DNA from: Prauserella marina
GTDB lineage: Bacteria; Actinomycetota; Actinomycetes; Mycobacteriales; Pseudonocardiaceae
Assembly: GCF_002240355.1 (NCBI RefSeq)
Contig: NZ_CP016353.1
Span: 3,212,501 to 3,276,500 of the forward strand
Length of the DNA: 64,000 bases
Reading direction: 5' to 3'
This document shows, one piece after another, positions 34,659-43,498 of the stretch (positions are counted from its first letter, which is position 1; every line of letters starts with the position of its first letter). The notes beneath the pieces were generated by a model, which worked only from the letters and a program-made list of their open reading frames with translations, made no database searches and was not told where the DNA came from. Both the position numbers and the translations under genes were made by a program.

Positions 34659-35792
34659 TCATCCGGTGAAGTGGAACGCCTGGTTCCAGGTGCGGATGGT
34701 GCTTTCGGAGAAGCGGTCAGCGTCCTCTGGGGTGAAGAGGTGGAACTGGTCGGAGTCGGCGGCGGGGAGCTGGTATTCGCCGGTCGGCTGGGGTTCGAGG
34801 CCGGGCCGGGCCGGTACGAATCCTTGCGCGGCGGCGAATTTCTGCCCTGCCTTGGACATGGTCCAGTTGATGAAGAGCTGCGCGGCGGGGCTCTGCTCAC
34901 CCGCCGGTGTCAGGCCCATGAGGTTGAAGGAGCCGGACATGCCGTCCTCGGGGACGACGAGCTTGATGGGCGCACCGGCGACCTCGGCGCCGTAAGTGCT
35001 GTTGAAGCCCAGTGTCGCGACGGCGATCTCGCCCCTGGCGAGTGCTTCGAGCTGCACCGAGGTGGTGTCGAAGATGCGTGGTTGCTGCTTGCCGAGATCC
35101 TTGAGGTAGTCCTCGCCGAAGGTGTCGAGCTGGAAGTGGGCGAGTGCGGTCACCGTGCCGCCCGCTCCGGCGTGGACGACGCCGAGTTTGCCTTTCCATT
35201 TGGGGTCGGTGAGGTCGGCCCACTTGGCAGGCACGTCGTCGCCGGCGATGGCCGAGGAGTTGTAGCCGAAGGTGTAGGCGGAGTAGTAGGCGGTGAGGTA
35301 TTGGCCTTCGTTGAACACGACGTTGTCGGCTTCGGCCAGTTCGTCGTAGGAGGGCGGTTTGTAGGGGGTGAAGACGCCGCGTTCGGCGAATTGTTCGGCC
35401 ACGAGCGGGTCGGTGACGCGGACGACGCCCGCTCCGAGCTGGTTGGCTCCGTGTTCACTGAGGACCCGCTCGGAGAGTTTGTTGGTCGGCATCCTGGTGA
35501 GTTCGATGTCGATGCCGGTTTCGGCTTTGAATCTGGCGGTGGTGAGGTCTTCGCTTTCCTTGCCGGATCCGGAGTAGAGGACGACGGTGTCGTTTTTGGC
35601 GGCTTCGAACAGTTCCTTGTCGGCGATTTGCTCGCCGTCGATGACGAGTCCGTTGCTGGTGTCCACTTCGGGCATGGGCAGCACTTCGTTTTGGGCCGCG
35701 TCGCTGGCCGCGGAGCCGCCGGAGCCACCACCGCAGGCGGCGACGGTCAGTAAGACCGTTGTGGCGAGCGGGATCAGCAGTTTCTTCCGCAT
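34659..35792 (-). CDS. ABC importer substrate-binding lipoprotein (family 1, Fe3+/organic anion type)
   Basis: A 377-residue exported binding protein. The signal peptide RKKLLIPLATTVLLTVAAC ends in a lipobox with Cys20. After an N-terminal segment the fold begins TVVLYSGSGKESEDLTTARF, as in FbpA/FutA-like and 2-aminoethylphosphonate-type proteins; a YYSAYTFGYN segment could supply tyrosine ligands, but the exact FbpA iron site is not evident. Given the CoA-catabolism genes around it, an organic acid or anion is as likely a ligand as iron. The ATG at 35792 has AAGGAG nine bases upstream. It is the third gene of its importer operon. Confidence 0.85.
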   Translation of the reverse strand: MRKKLLIPLATTVLLTVAACGGGSGGSAASDAAQNEVLPMPEVDTSNGLVIDGEQIADKELFEAAKNDTVVLYSGSGKESEDLTTARFKAETGIDIELTRMPTNKLSERVLSEHGANQLGAGVVRVTDPLVAEQFAERGVFTPYKPPSYDELAEADNVVFNEGQYLTAYYSAYTFGYNSSAIAGDDVPAKWADLTDPKWKGKLGVVHAGAGGTVTALAHFQLDTFGEDYLKDLGKQQPRIFDTTSVQLEALARGEIAVATLGFNSTYGAEVAGAPIKLVVPEDGMSGSFNLMGLTPAGEQSPAAQLFINWTMSKAGQKFAAAQGFVPARPGLEPQPTGEYQLPAADSDQFHLFTPEDADRFSESTIRTWNQAFHFTG

Positions 35793-35839
35793 AGGATGCA
35801 ACTCCTTTGTCGTTTCCTCTGTCGTTGTTCGAAGTGCTG

Positions 35840-37600
35840 CTAGGGGGTGAGTCCGCCGCCGGATCCGATGCGGCGGGGCAGGTAGGAGAGTACGAACATG
35901 ATGGCGCAGTAGATGACGCTCATCGCTGCCGCTTGTTGTAGCGCTCCGCCGTTTTCGAACTGGTCGAAGATGGTGATGGAGAGGATGTGTGTGTCCGATG
36001 TGTACAGGAAGAGCGGGACGGTGAGTTCGCGCATGCTGAGCATGAGCAGCATGAGGAAGGTCGAGGCGAGGCCGACTCGCATGAGCGGGACGGTGATGGA
36101 CATGATGGCGCGGGATCGGCGTGCTCCGTGGAGGACGGCGTTGTCTTCGAGGTCGCGTTCGGTGGACTGGATGGAGGAGGCGATGCCGCGTAGCCCCTGT
36201 GGCATTTGGACCGCGATGAATGCGATGACCATGACCCAGAGGGTTCCGTAGAGCGGGAACGGCATGACCAGCCAGGTCCACAGTAGACCCATGCCGAGGA
36301 CGATGGCGGGGATGGCCAGCGGCACCATGGAGATGCCTTCGAGCAGTCCTCTACCGCGTGCCTTGGTGCGGTAGACGGTGTAGCCGACGAGGAAGGCGAG
36401 TACGGTGCCTGCCGCGGCGGAGGTGAGGGCGACGATGACGCTGTTGCCGGCGGAGTCGAGGAACAGGCCGGAGCTGAGCACGTTGCCGAAGATGCCGAAG
36501 TCGATGGCGCCGGGTTGGGAGAGGTCGCTGAAGGACTGCATGTAGGGCGAGGTGCGGACGGCGGTGAGGATGAGTGCTGCGAGCGGCAGGATGATGGAGA
36601 GCAGTAGGTAGACGAGCGCGATGGCGAACAGTGGCCATTTCCATTTGCCGAGCGTGATGCGGCGGGCTTTGAGTCCTTTGCCGGAGACGGTGGTGTAGGA
36701 GCGGCGGGCCAGTATTCGGCGTTGTCCGAGTGTCACGAGGAGTACGACGATGACGAGGACGACGGCCATGACGGCTGCTTCGTTGCCTCGGGAAGGTGAG
36801 GCGTTCATGAGCCGGTAGATGAAGGTTGGCAGTGTATCGATCTGGCCTGGGGTGGCGAGTACCTGTGATACGGGGAAGTTTTCGAAGATGTGGGTGAACA
36901 CGAGTAGTGCGGAGCCGAGGATGGCGGGCATGGCGAGTGGGAAGGTGACGTTGCGGAGCATGCGCCAGGTGGATCCGCCGTGTACGCCGGCCGCGTCTTC
37001 GAGGTCGGGGTTCATGAGTGACATCGAGCTGTGCATGAGCAGGAACGCGTAGGGCGCGTAGAACATGCCCATGACGAGTACGACGCCGCCGAGGCTGTAG
37101 ATGTTGACGGTGAAGTCGATGCCGAGGTCTTGGAAGCCGATGTTGAGCAGGCCGGCGACGGGGCTGCCGAGGATGGACCAGGCGAGTGCGCCGACGTAGG
37201 AGGGCAGGAACAGCGGCATGAGGCCGATGAAGAAGACGAAGCCACGCATGGGGATGTTGGTGCGGGCGGTGACGAAGGCGAGGAAGCCGCCGATGAGTAG
37301 TGCCAGCAGGGTTCCCGACACGCCGATGATGAGAGAGTTGAGGGTTGCCTTGAGTACGCCGGGTTCGGTGAACACGGCGATGTGGTCGAGGGTGAGGTCG
37401 AAGTTGATGTTGCCTGGTCGTGGGATGTCGACGCTGAAGGCGGCGAGCAGGACGAATCCGGCCGGTACGAGGATGAGGAACGCGATGAGGACGAGCAGGG
37501 GGAGGCTGCTCCAGCCGCGTGGTTTGCGGATGCGCCTGCGTGGGCTTGGTGGTGCGGGCGCGGGTGTGGTGGCGGGGTCTCGGGTGTCGGTGATGGTCAT
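35840..37600 (-). CDS. ABC importer permease, duplicated (FbpB-like)
   Basis: A 586-residue permease made of two homologous halves with about six helices each. Each half carries the EAA-type ATPase-contact loop, DLEDAAGVHGGSTWRMLRNV in the first and DLEDNAVLHGARRSRAIMSI in the second. Fused permeases of this kind serve ferric-iron, thiamine and phosphonate importers. Its ATG overlaps the stop of the ATPase gene by four bases. Confidence 0.92.
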   Translation of the reverse strand: MTITDTRDPATTPAPAPPSPRRRIRKPRGWSSLPLLVLIAFLILVPAGFVLLAAFSVDIPRPGNINFDLTLDHIAVFTEPGVLKATLNSLIIGVSGTLLALLIGGFLAFVTARTNIPMRGFVFFIGLMPLFLPSYVGALAWSILGSPVAGLLNIGFQDLGIDFTVNIYSLGGVVLVMGMFYAPYAFLLMHSSMSLMNPDLEDAAGVHGGSTWRMLRNVTFPLAMPAILGSALLVFTHIFENFPVSQVLATPGQIDTLPTFIYRLMNASPSRGNEAAVMAVVLVIVVLLVTLGQRRILARRSYTTVSGKGLKARRITLGKWKWPLFAIALVYLLLSIILPLAALILTAVRTSPYMQSFSDLSQPGAIDFGIFGNVLSSGLFLDSAGNSVIVALTSAAAGTVLAFLVGYTVYRTKARGRGLLEGISMVPLAIPAIVLGMGLLWTWLVMPFPLYGTLWVMVIAFIAVQMPQGLRGIASSIQSTERDLEDNAVLHGARRSRAIMSITVPLMRVGLASTFLMLLMLSMRELTVPLFLYTSDTHILSITIFDQFENGGALQQAAAMSVIYCAIMFVLSYLPRRIGSGGGLTP

Positions 37601-38733
37601 GCCGCGACCTCGTCCTCCGTGGGGACGCTGCCGCTCTCGCTGACCTCGTCGGGGATGACGAGCACGGCGGCGGGGTCGATGTCGACGTGTGCGCGGGCGC
37701 CTCGGGGGAGGGTTCCGGCACCGGCGGGGCAGATGGCGTCGAGTTGGGGTCCGTTGTCGATGGCGATTTGGTAGCGCACGGAGGAGCCTTGGTAGACGCG
37801 GACCTCGATCGTGCCGGTGAGAGTGTTGGTGCCGGCGGGGGCGCCGGGTAGGTCGTTCTCGGCGCGGACGCGGATGTCTTCGGGGCGGATGGCGATGCTG
37901 GCGGCGCCGGGCGGGCTGGTCGCGGAGGCGTCGAGGGTCATGGGGTGGTCGGCGAGTTCGATTGTGTTGCCCGTGGCGCCGGCGGTGCCTGCGATGGTGA
38001 AGACGTTGGTGACGCCCATGAAGCGGGCGATGGAGGCGCTGGCTGGGGCGGCGTAGACGGCTTCGGGGGTGCCGAGCTGGGTGATGTGGCCTGCTTGCAT
38101 GATGGCGATGCGGTCGGCCAGCGCGAGTGCCTCTTGCTGGTCGTGGGTGACGTAGAGGCTGGTGAGTCCGCGTTCTTGCTGGATGTGCCTGAGTTCGACG
38201 CGGAGGTCGTCGCGCAGTCGTGCGTCCAGGTTGGACAGTGGTTCGTCGAGTAGCAGCACGCTGGGTTCCATGGCCATGCTGCGGGCGAGTGCGACGCGTT
38301 GCATCTGGCCGCCGCTGAGTTGGCTGGCTCCGCGTTCGGCGAGGTGGCCGAGGCCGACGAGGCCGAGTACTTCCATGGCCTTGTCGCGGGCGGGGCCGCG
38401 TTTGATCTTTTTCATGCGCAGCGGGAAGGTGACGTTTTCGAGCACGGTTTTGTGTGGCCAGACGGCGTAGGACTGGAAGACCATGCCGACGTTGCGTTTG
38501 AACGAGGGTACGGAGCGGCCGGTGTCGTGGTCGAAGACCGTGGTGTCGCCGATGGTGATGCTGCCGCCCGTGGGTTCCTCAAGTCCGGCGATGCAGCGCA
38601 TGGTGCTTGTTTTGCCGCAGCCGGATTGGCCGAGCAGGACGATCGATTCGCCGTCCTTGATGGTGAGGTCGAGCCCTTCGACAGCGGCGACACCGCCGTA
38701 GGCGAGGCTGAGGTTGGTGATGGTCACCTGCAT
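37597..38733 (-). CDS. ABC importer ATPase (FbpC/PotA-like)
   Basis: A 378-residue ATPase. Walker A is GQSGCGKTS, the Q loop VGMVFQSYAVWPH, the signature LSGGQMQRVALARS, Walker B VLLLDEPLSNLD and the switch His in YVTHDQQEALALAD. The C-terminal third is a TOBE domain (IAIRPEDIRV...GSSVRYQIAID). The ATG at 38733 follows AAGGAG by six bases. It is the first gene of the importer and lies 24 bases after the acyl-CoA synthetase. Confidence 0.93.
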   Translation of the reverse strand: MQVTITNLSLAYGGVAAVEGLDLTIKDGESIVLLGQSGCGKTSTMRCIAGLEEPTGGSITIGDTTVFDHDTGRSVPSFKRNVGMVFQSYAVWPHKTVLENVTFPLRMKKIKRGPARDKAMEVLGLVGLGHLAERGASQLSGGQMQRVALARSMAMEPSVLLLDEPLSNLDARLRDDLRVELRHIQQERGLTSLYVTHDQQEALALADRIAIMQAGHITQLGTPEAVYAAPASASIARFMGVTNVFTIAGTAGATGNTIELADHPMTLDASATSPPGAASIAIRPEDIRVRAENDLPGAPAGTNTLTGTIEVRVYQGSSVRYQIAIDNGPQLDAICPAGAGTLPRGARAHVDIDPAAVLVIPDEVSESGSVPTEDEVAA

Positions 38734-38757
38734 GACGGTCTCCTTCCTGGGTTTTCT

Positions 38758-40845
38758 CTAGCGGCCGGTGACCCGCACGAGGGCGTCGAGTGCGACGGCG
38801 CCGTTGCCGGGGGTGCCAACGGTGAGGGGGTTGATTTCGGCTTCGATGACGTCGGGGCGGTCGGTGGCGAGGTTGGATATGGCGACGATGGTGTCGGCGA
38901 GTGCGTCGATGTCGCCTGAGTCGGCGCCTCGGAAGCCGGAGAGGGTACCGAGGCCGCGGACATCGGCGATCATGTCGCGGGCGGTGTCGGTGTCGACGGG
39001 GGCGAGGCGCACGGTGGAGTCGGAGTACAGCTCGGCGTAGATGCCGCCTGCTGCCAGTAGCACGATGGGGCCCGCGGCTGGGCTGACGCGGTAGCCGACG
39101 AGTGCTTCGGCGATGCCGGGTTTGGCCATGGGCTGGACGAGTACTTCGCCGAGGGTGATGGTGGGGTCGTAGGCGGCGACGTTGGTGGTGATGCGGGTGA
39201 TGGCGGTGCGGAGGCTTGCGGCGTCGGGAATGTCGAGTGCGACGGCGCCTGCTTCGGTTTTGTGGGGCAGGGCTTCGGAGAGGGCTTTGACGGCGACGGG
39301 GTAGTCGAAGGGGAGGTCGGGTTCGGTTGTGCCGGTGGTGTCGAGTACGACGGAGTCGACGGTGGTGATTCCCTGGTCGGCGAGTAGCCGGGAGGATTCG
39401 GCTTCGTCGAGGATTCGGCTGGTCGTGGGTGCGGGGGCGCCGTGGAGGGTGTCGGCGCGGACGGTGGGCGGGGTGCGGTCGAGTGCTCCGGCGATGGCGT
39501 CGGCGCAGGCTTCGGGGGTGCGGAAGGCGGCGACTCCGGCGTTGTCGAGCAGGCGGAGGGTGTGCAGGGCGTCGGGGAGTGCGAAGGCGGCGAGGGGGAC
39601 TTGTCCTTCGGCGCGTTCGGCGATGGCTTTGACGGCGAGTTCTGGGTTGGAGCGGGCCGAGGAGCCGATGACGAAGCACACGAGGTCGAATTCGCCGCTG
39701 TTCTGCATGATTTCGATGGCGGAGCGGACGAGTTCGTGTTTGGCGCCGGCGAGGGTGAGGTCGGCGATGAGGTTGGGGGCGACGGGGACGCCTGCTTCGG
39801 CGAAGCGGTCGAGGACGGTGCTGCTGGGGGCGACGACTTTGACGTCGCGGGTGGCGAGCTGGTCGACCATGATGGCGGCGCCGCCGCCGGTGGTGGTGAT
39901 GATGCCGACGCGGGCGGGTTCTTTGCGGGGGGTCGCGGGGAGTTTCCGCAGGAGCGCTGGTGCTTCGATGAGTGCTTCGAGTTGGTCGACGCGGGCGAAT
40001 CCGCAGGCGCGGAAGAAGGCGTCGGATTCGCTGTCGGCTCCGGCGAGTGCGCCTGTGTGTGATACGGACAGTGCGGCTGCTTCTTCGGAGCGGCCGAGTT
40101 TGTAGACGACGACGGGTTTGCCTGCCTGGTGGGCTTTGTGGGCGAAGTCGGCGAGTTCGTCGGTGTGTTGCAGTGATTCCATGAACAGCGCGTATGCGCT
40201 GATGCCTTGGTCGTCGACGGTGGCGGCGCACAGTGTGCCGATGGAGATGTCGGCTTCGCCGCCGACGGAGACGAGTCCGGCGAAGCCGATGCCGCGGGCT
40301 TTGCCTCTGCTGACGAGGGCGCCGATGATGCTGCCGGATTGGGAGGCGACGAACAGGTCGCCTTGGAGGAGTTCTTCGTCGAAGGCGGCGTTGGCGGTGA
40401 GCAGCAGGTTGTTGCGGGGGTTGACGACGCCGAGGCTGCTGGGTCCGATGAGGCGGACGCCGCCTTCTCGCGCGGTGTCGCGGAGGCGTTGCTGGCGTTG
40501 TAGCCCTTCGGGGCCTTCTTCGCCGAAGCCGCTGGCGAGGATGGTGGCGACGGGGACGCCGAGCCGGGCGCATTCGCGGACGGTGTCGATGGCGGGTTCG
40601 GCGTTGGTGAGGATGTAGACGTGGTCGGGTACTTCGGGCAGGGCGGTGAGGTTGGGGTGGCAGCGTTCGCCGAGTACTTCGTCGCGGGCGGGGTTGACCA
40701 GGTGGACGGTGCCCGCGTAGCCGGCTTTGCGGAGGAAGCGTTGTGGCCGGGAGGTGGTTTTCGCGGGGTCGCCGGACGCGCCGACGATGGCGACGCTGCG
40801 TGGGTGCAGGAGGCTGTCGGCGAAGGTGTGGTTGGTGTCAACCAT
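38758..40845 (-). CDS. acyl-CoA synthetase, ADP-forming (acetate-CoA ligase family)
   Basis: A 695-residue enzyme that makes an acyl-CoA from a carboxylic acid, ATP and CoA through a phosphohistidine. An N-terminal CoA-binding Rossmann domain (SVAIVGASGDPAKTTSRPQR) is followed by succinyl-CoA-ligase-like domains with the phosphorylated His in SVSHTGALAGADSE, and a C-terminal ATP-grasp domain (DYPVAVKALSEALPHKTEAG; VLVQPMAKPGIAEALVG). The fused layout is that of ACD and Pat-like acetyl-CoA synthetases, but no acetyltransferase domain is present. It precedes the importer genes on the same strand and probably activates the imported acid. Confidence 0.9.
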   Translation of the reverse strand: MVDTNHTFADSLLHPRSVAIVGASGDPAKTTSRPQRFLRKAGYAGTVHLVNPARDEVLGERCHPNLTALPEVPDHVYILTNAEPAIDTVRECARLGVPVATILASGFGEEGPEGLQRQQRLRDTAREGGVRLIGPSSLGVVNPRNNLLLTANAAFDEELLQGDLFVASQSGSIIGALVSRGKARGIGFAGLVSVGGEADISIGTLCAATVDDQGISAYALFMESLQHTDELADFAHKAHQAGKPVVVYKLGRSEEAAALSVSHTGALAGADSESDAFFRACGFARVDQLEALIEAPALLRKLPATPRKEPARVGIITTTGGGAAIMVDQLATRDVKVVAPSSTVLDRFAEAGVPVAPNLIADLTLAGAKHELVRSAIEIMQNSGEFDLVCFVIGSSARSNPELAVKAIAERAEGQVPLAAFALPDALHTLRLLDNAGVAAFRTPEACADAIAGALDRTPPTVRADTLHGAPAPTTSRILDEAESSRLLADQGITTVDSVVLDTTGTTEPDLPFDYPVAVKALSEALPHKTEAGAVALDIPDAASLRTAITRITTNVAAYDPTITLGEVLVQPMAKPGIAEALVGYRVSPAAGPIVLLAAGGIYAELYSDSTVRLAPVDTDTARDMIADVRGLGTLSGFRGADSGDIDALADTIVAISNLATDRPDVIEAEINPLTVGTPGNGAVALDALVRVTGR

Positions 40846-40898
40846 GGTGTTCCTTGTTTCCGTTCGTTCGGTGGGCTCGGTGCCGTGGGGGTGGTGGG

Positions 40899-42125
40899 TC
40901 AGGGCGGGGTGCCGCCCGCGATGCCCTTGGCGATGAGCGCGGCGATGTGGGTGTCGCTGAGGCCGAGTACTCCGGAGAGGACGGTGGCGGTGTCGGCGCC
41001 GAGGTGGGGTGCGGTCGGCGCGGGTCGTGCGGCGGTGTCGTCCCAGCGGATGGGTGAGCGGGCGGTGAGGACGGGGCCGATGCCGGGCTGGTCGGTGTTG
41101 GTGACGATGGAGTCGGTCGAGCCGGTGGTGTGCTCGGCTTCCAGGGTTGCCGCGAGTTCGCCGATGGTGTTGTAGGGGGCGTGGAGCGCGCCCGCGTTGT
41201 CGAGTGCTGCCGTGGCCTTGGGCAGGTCGTGGTCGGTGAACCAGCGTTGGAGCACGGAGGAGATGAGTCGCCGGTTGGCGTATCGTCCGTCCTCTGTGGA
41301 CAGGTCGATGCGCAGGGTTGTGGTGAGTGCGTCGAAGACGGGCTGGGTTCCGGTCGCTGTTTGCAGTGCCTGCCATTGGCGCGGGGTCATGGCCATGACC
41401 ATGACGTGCCGGTTGTCGCGGGTGGTCAGTACGTCGCCGTAGGTGCCGAAGACGTAGTTGCCGTCGCGTTGGCGGGGGGCGCCGAGCTGGGCTTCGGCGA
41501 GCCAGCCGAGGTCGGCGACGGAGGTGATGGCGACGTCTTCGAGCGCGATGCGCAGGTGGGCGCCTTCGCCGGTGCGCTGTCGCCGCCACAGCGCGGCCAG
41601 TAGCGCGGTGGCGGCGTGGCTTCCGGTGATGAGGTCCCATGCGGGCAGGGTGTGGTTGACGGCGGTGGTGCCGGAGCCGGTGAGGTAGGGGATTCCGGTG
41701 GTGGCGTTGACGGTGTAGTCGAGTGCGGGGCTTCCGTCGCGGCGGCCTTGGACGGCGAGGTGGATGAGGTCGGGGCGGTGCGCGCGAAGGACGTCGTCGG
41801 ACAGCCAGTCGCGGCCTGCCCTGTTGTGCAGCAGCAGTCCTGATTCCGGTCCCGGTGCGGCGATGAGTGCCGCGAGTAGTTCTTTGCCTTCGTCGGTGGT
41901 GAGGTTGAGTTCGACGGAGCGTTTGCCCTTGTTGAGGCCGGTCCAGTAGAGGCTGGTGCCGGATGGGGCGAGTGGCCAGCGGGTGACGTCGGGGGCGCCG
42001 CCGATCGGGTCGACGCGGATGACGTCGGCGCCGAGCCTGGCCAGTCCCATGCCGCCGGAGGGGCCCGCGACGTAGCTGGCGCATTCGACGACGCGGACTC
42101 CGGTGAGTGGGAGCGGTGCGGTCAC
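40899..42125 (-). CDS. class III CoA transferase (CaiB/BaiF family)
   Basis: A 408-residue CoA transferase that moves CoA from a donor acyl-CoA to a carboxylic acid. The opening LTGVRVVECASYVAGPSGGM and the segment LARLGADVIRVDP are the family hallmarks; the catalytic Asp is probably Asp136 in GSPALDYTVNATTG. The GTG at 42125 overlaps the stop of the MmgE/PrpD gene (GTGA). It provides a second way to activate an acid beside the ADP-forming synthetase. Confidence 0.9.
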   Translation of the reverse strand: MTAPLPLTGVRVVECASYVAGPSGGMGLARLGADVIRVDPIGGAPDVTRWPLAPSGTSLYWTGLNKGKRSVELNLTTDEGKELLAALIAAPGPESGLLLHNRAGRDWLSDDVLRAHRPDLIHLAVQGRRDGSPALDYTVNATTGIPYLTGSGTTAVNHTLPAWDLITGSHAATALLAALWRRQRTGEGAHLRIALEDVAITSVADLGWLAEAQLGAPRQRDGNYVFGTYGDVLTTRDNRHVMVMAMTPRQWQALQTATGTQPVFDALTTTLRIDLSTEDGRYANRRLISSVLQRWFTDHDLPKATAALDNAGALHAPYNTIGELAATLEAEHTTGSTDSIVTNTDQPGIGPVLTARSPIRWDDTAARPAPTAPHLGADTATVLSGVLGLSDTHIAALIAKGIAGGTPP

Positions 42126-43498
42126 GATGTTGTTCCCGTGCGCAGGAGGGTGTCGGCGGTGTCGAGGAAGCCGAGGTCGTGGAAGGCCCATACCGCGTCG
42201 GCGAGTTTGCCAGCGGCTTCGGCGCCGAGGATGGGGTCGATGAGGCCGTGGAATTTGCCGGTGAGTGATTCGTCGGTCATCGGGTTGGCCGGTTCGCCGT
42301 AGGGCTGTTCGACGGTGGCGCTGACCGTGTCGCCGTCGCGGAGGGTCAGGGTGAGGGTCGCGGGCCGGGCTGTGGGGTAGGCGGCTTGCGCGATGTCGTC
42401 GGTGTGGACGGTGACGGCGCCCGCCAGCCTGCGGATGTCGGTTTCGGCGCGGGTGTCGTCGTCGAATTCGGTGAGGGTGACCGTGCCTCGGGACAGTGCG
42501 ACGGCGACGGCGTAGGGGATGCTCATCTGTGCGTCGAGGAAGCTGGCGGCGTCGGTGTGCGCGTGGTGGGTGGCGACGGTGTAGGTGCCGACGGTGGCCG
42601 AGACGACGTCGTGGGTGGTGAGCCCGTGCCGTTCGCGGAGTGCGAGCGCGGCGTCGATGGGGCCGTGCAGGTGGCGGCAGCTGGGGTAGGGCTTGACGTA
42701 GGTGTCGAGCAGGACCCAGCGCTGCCCGAGGGAGGTGGTGACGGTGCCGGGATCCCAGTCGTCGCGGGCGAACGCGGCGAAGTAGCCGTGGCCGCCTTCC
42801 AGCACGGTGTGCGGTCCGGTGACGCCCGCGGCGGCCAGTTGTGCGCTGGCGATGCCGTCGCGGGCGGCTTTGCCGGGATGCACTCGTTTGACCTCGGCGG
42901 ATTGTCCGAGGAATTCGAAGAGCCCTCCCGCGTGGGAGCCGGCGATGCCGAGCGCGTCGCTGGTGCGTCGGGCGTCGTTGCCCAGTAGCGCGCTGACTCC
43001 GGCCGCTGCGGCCATGACTCCGGCGAGCGGGGTGTTGTGGAAGTGGTTGCGCCAGGTCGAGGGGTGTCCTGCCGCGGCGAGCCGGCAGGTCAGTTCGAGT
43101 GCGATGGCCGAGGCGGTGAGTGTCCGTTGTGGATCGCTGCCGTGTTCTTGCGCGGCGGCGAGCACGGCTGGCAGGGCCACGGCGCTGGGGTGGACGCTGC
43201 CGGGGGTGTAGCCGTCGTCGACTTCGAGGCCGTGTGCGCTGGTGCCGTTGACGAGGGCGGCGCCGAGTGCCGAGAGCCTGCCGGCGCCGATGCCGGTGGC
43301 GCCGGTTCCGGTCGTGCCGTATGAGTTGGCGGCGTGGGCGGCGACGGCGCGGGAGACCGGGGTGGTGGCTCCGGCGACGACTCCGGCGAGGTGGTCGAGC
43401 ACGAGGCGTTTGACGTGGTGTTGCACCTCTGGCGGCGGGGTGCTCTGTGTGGCGGCCCAGGAGGCGACGGTGGCGGTGAGTCCGTTCTGGTCGCTCAT
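42122..43498 (-). CDS. MmgE/PrpD family protein, copy 1
   Basis: A 458-residue protein of the 2-methylcitrate dehydratase/cis-aconitate decarboxylase fold. The motifs NGTSAHGLEVDDGYTPGSVHPS, KRVHPGKAARDGI and VKPYPSCRHLHGPIDAAL form the active-site loops known in the family, which handles tricarboxylic acids and related compounds by dehydration, isomerisation or decarboxylation. The ATG at 43498 overlaps the preceding acyl-CoA dehydrogenase stop (ATGA). A paralog lies at 44699; the two are clearly different proteins, and a heteromer or two steps are possible. Confidence 0.9.
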   Translation of the reverse strand: MSDQNGLTATVASWAATQSTPPPEVQHHVKRLVLDHLAGVVAGATTPVSRAVAAHAANSYGTTGTGATGIGAGRLSALGAALVNGTSAHGLEVDDGYTPGSVHPSAVALPAVLAAAQEHGSDPQRTLTASAIALELTCRLAAAGHPSTWRNHFHNTPLAGVMAAAAGVSALLGNDARRTSDALGIAGSHAGGLFEFLGQSAEVKRVHPGKAARDGIASAQLAAAGVTGPHTVLEGGHGYFAAFARDDWDPGTVTTSLGQRWVLLDTYVKPYPSCRHLHGPIDAALALRERHGLTTHDVVSATVGTYTVATHHAHTDAASFLDAQMSIPYAVAVALSRGTVTLTEFDDDTRAETDIRRLAGAVTVHTDDIAQAAYPTARPATLTLTLRDGDTVSATVEQPYGEPANPMTDESLTGKFHGLIDPILGAEAAGKLADAVWAFHDLGFLDTADTLLRTGTTS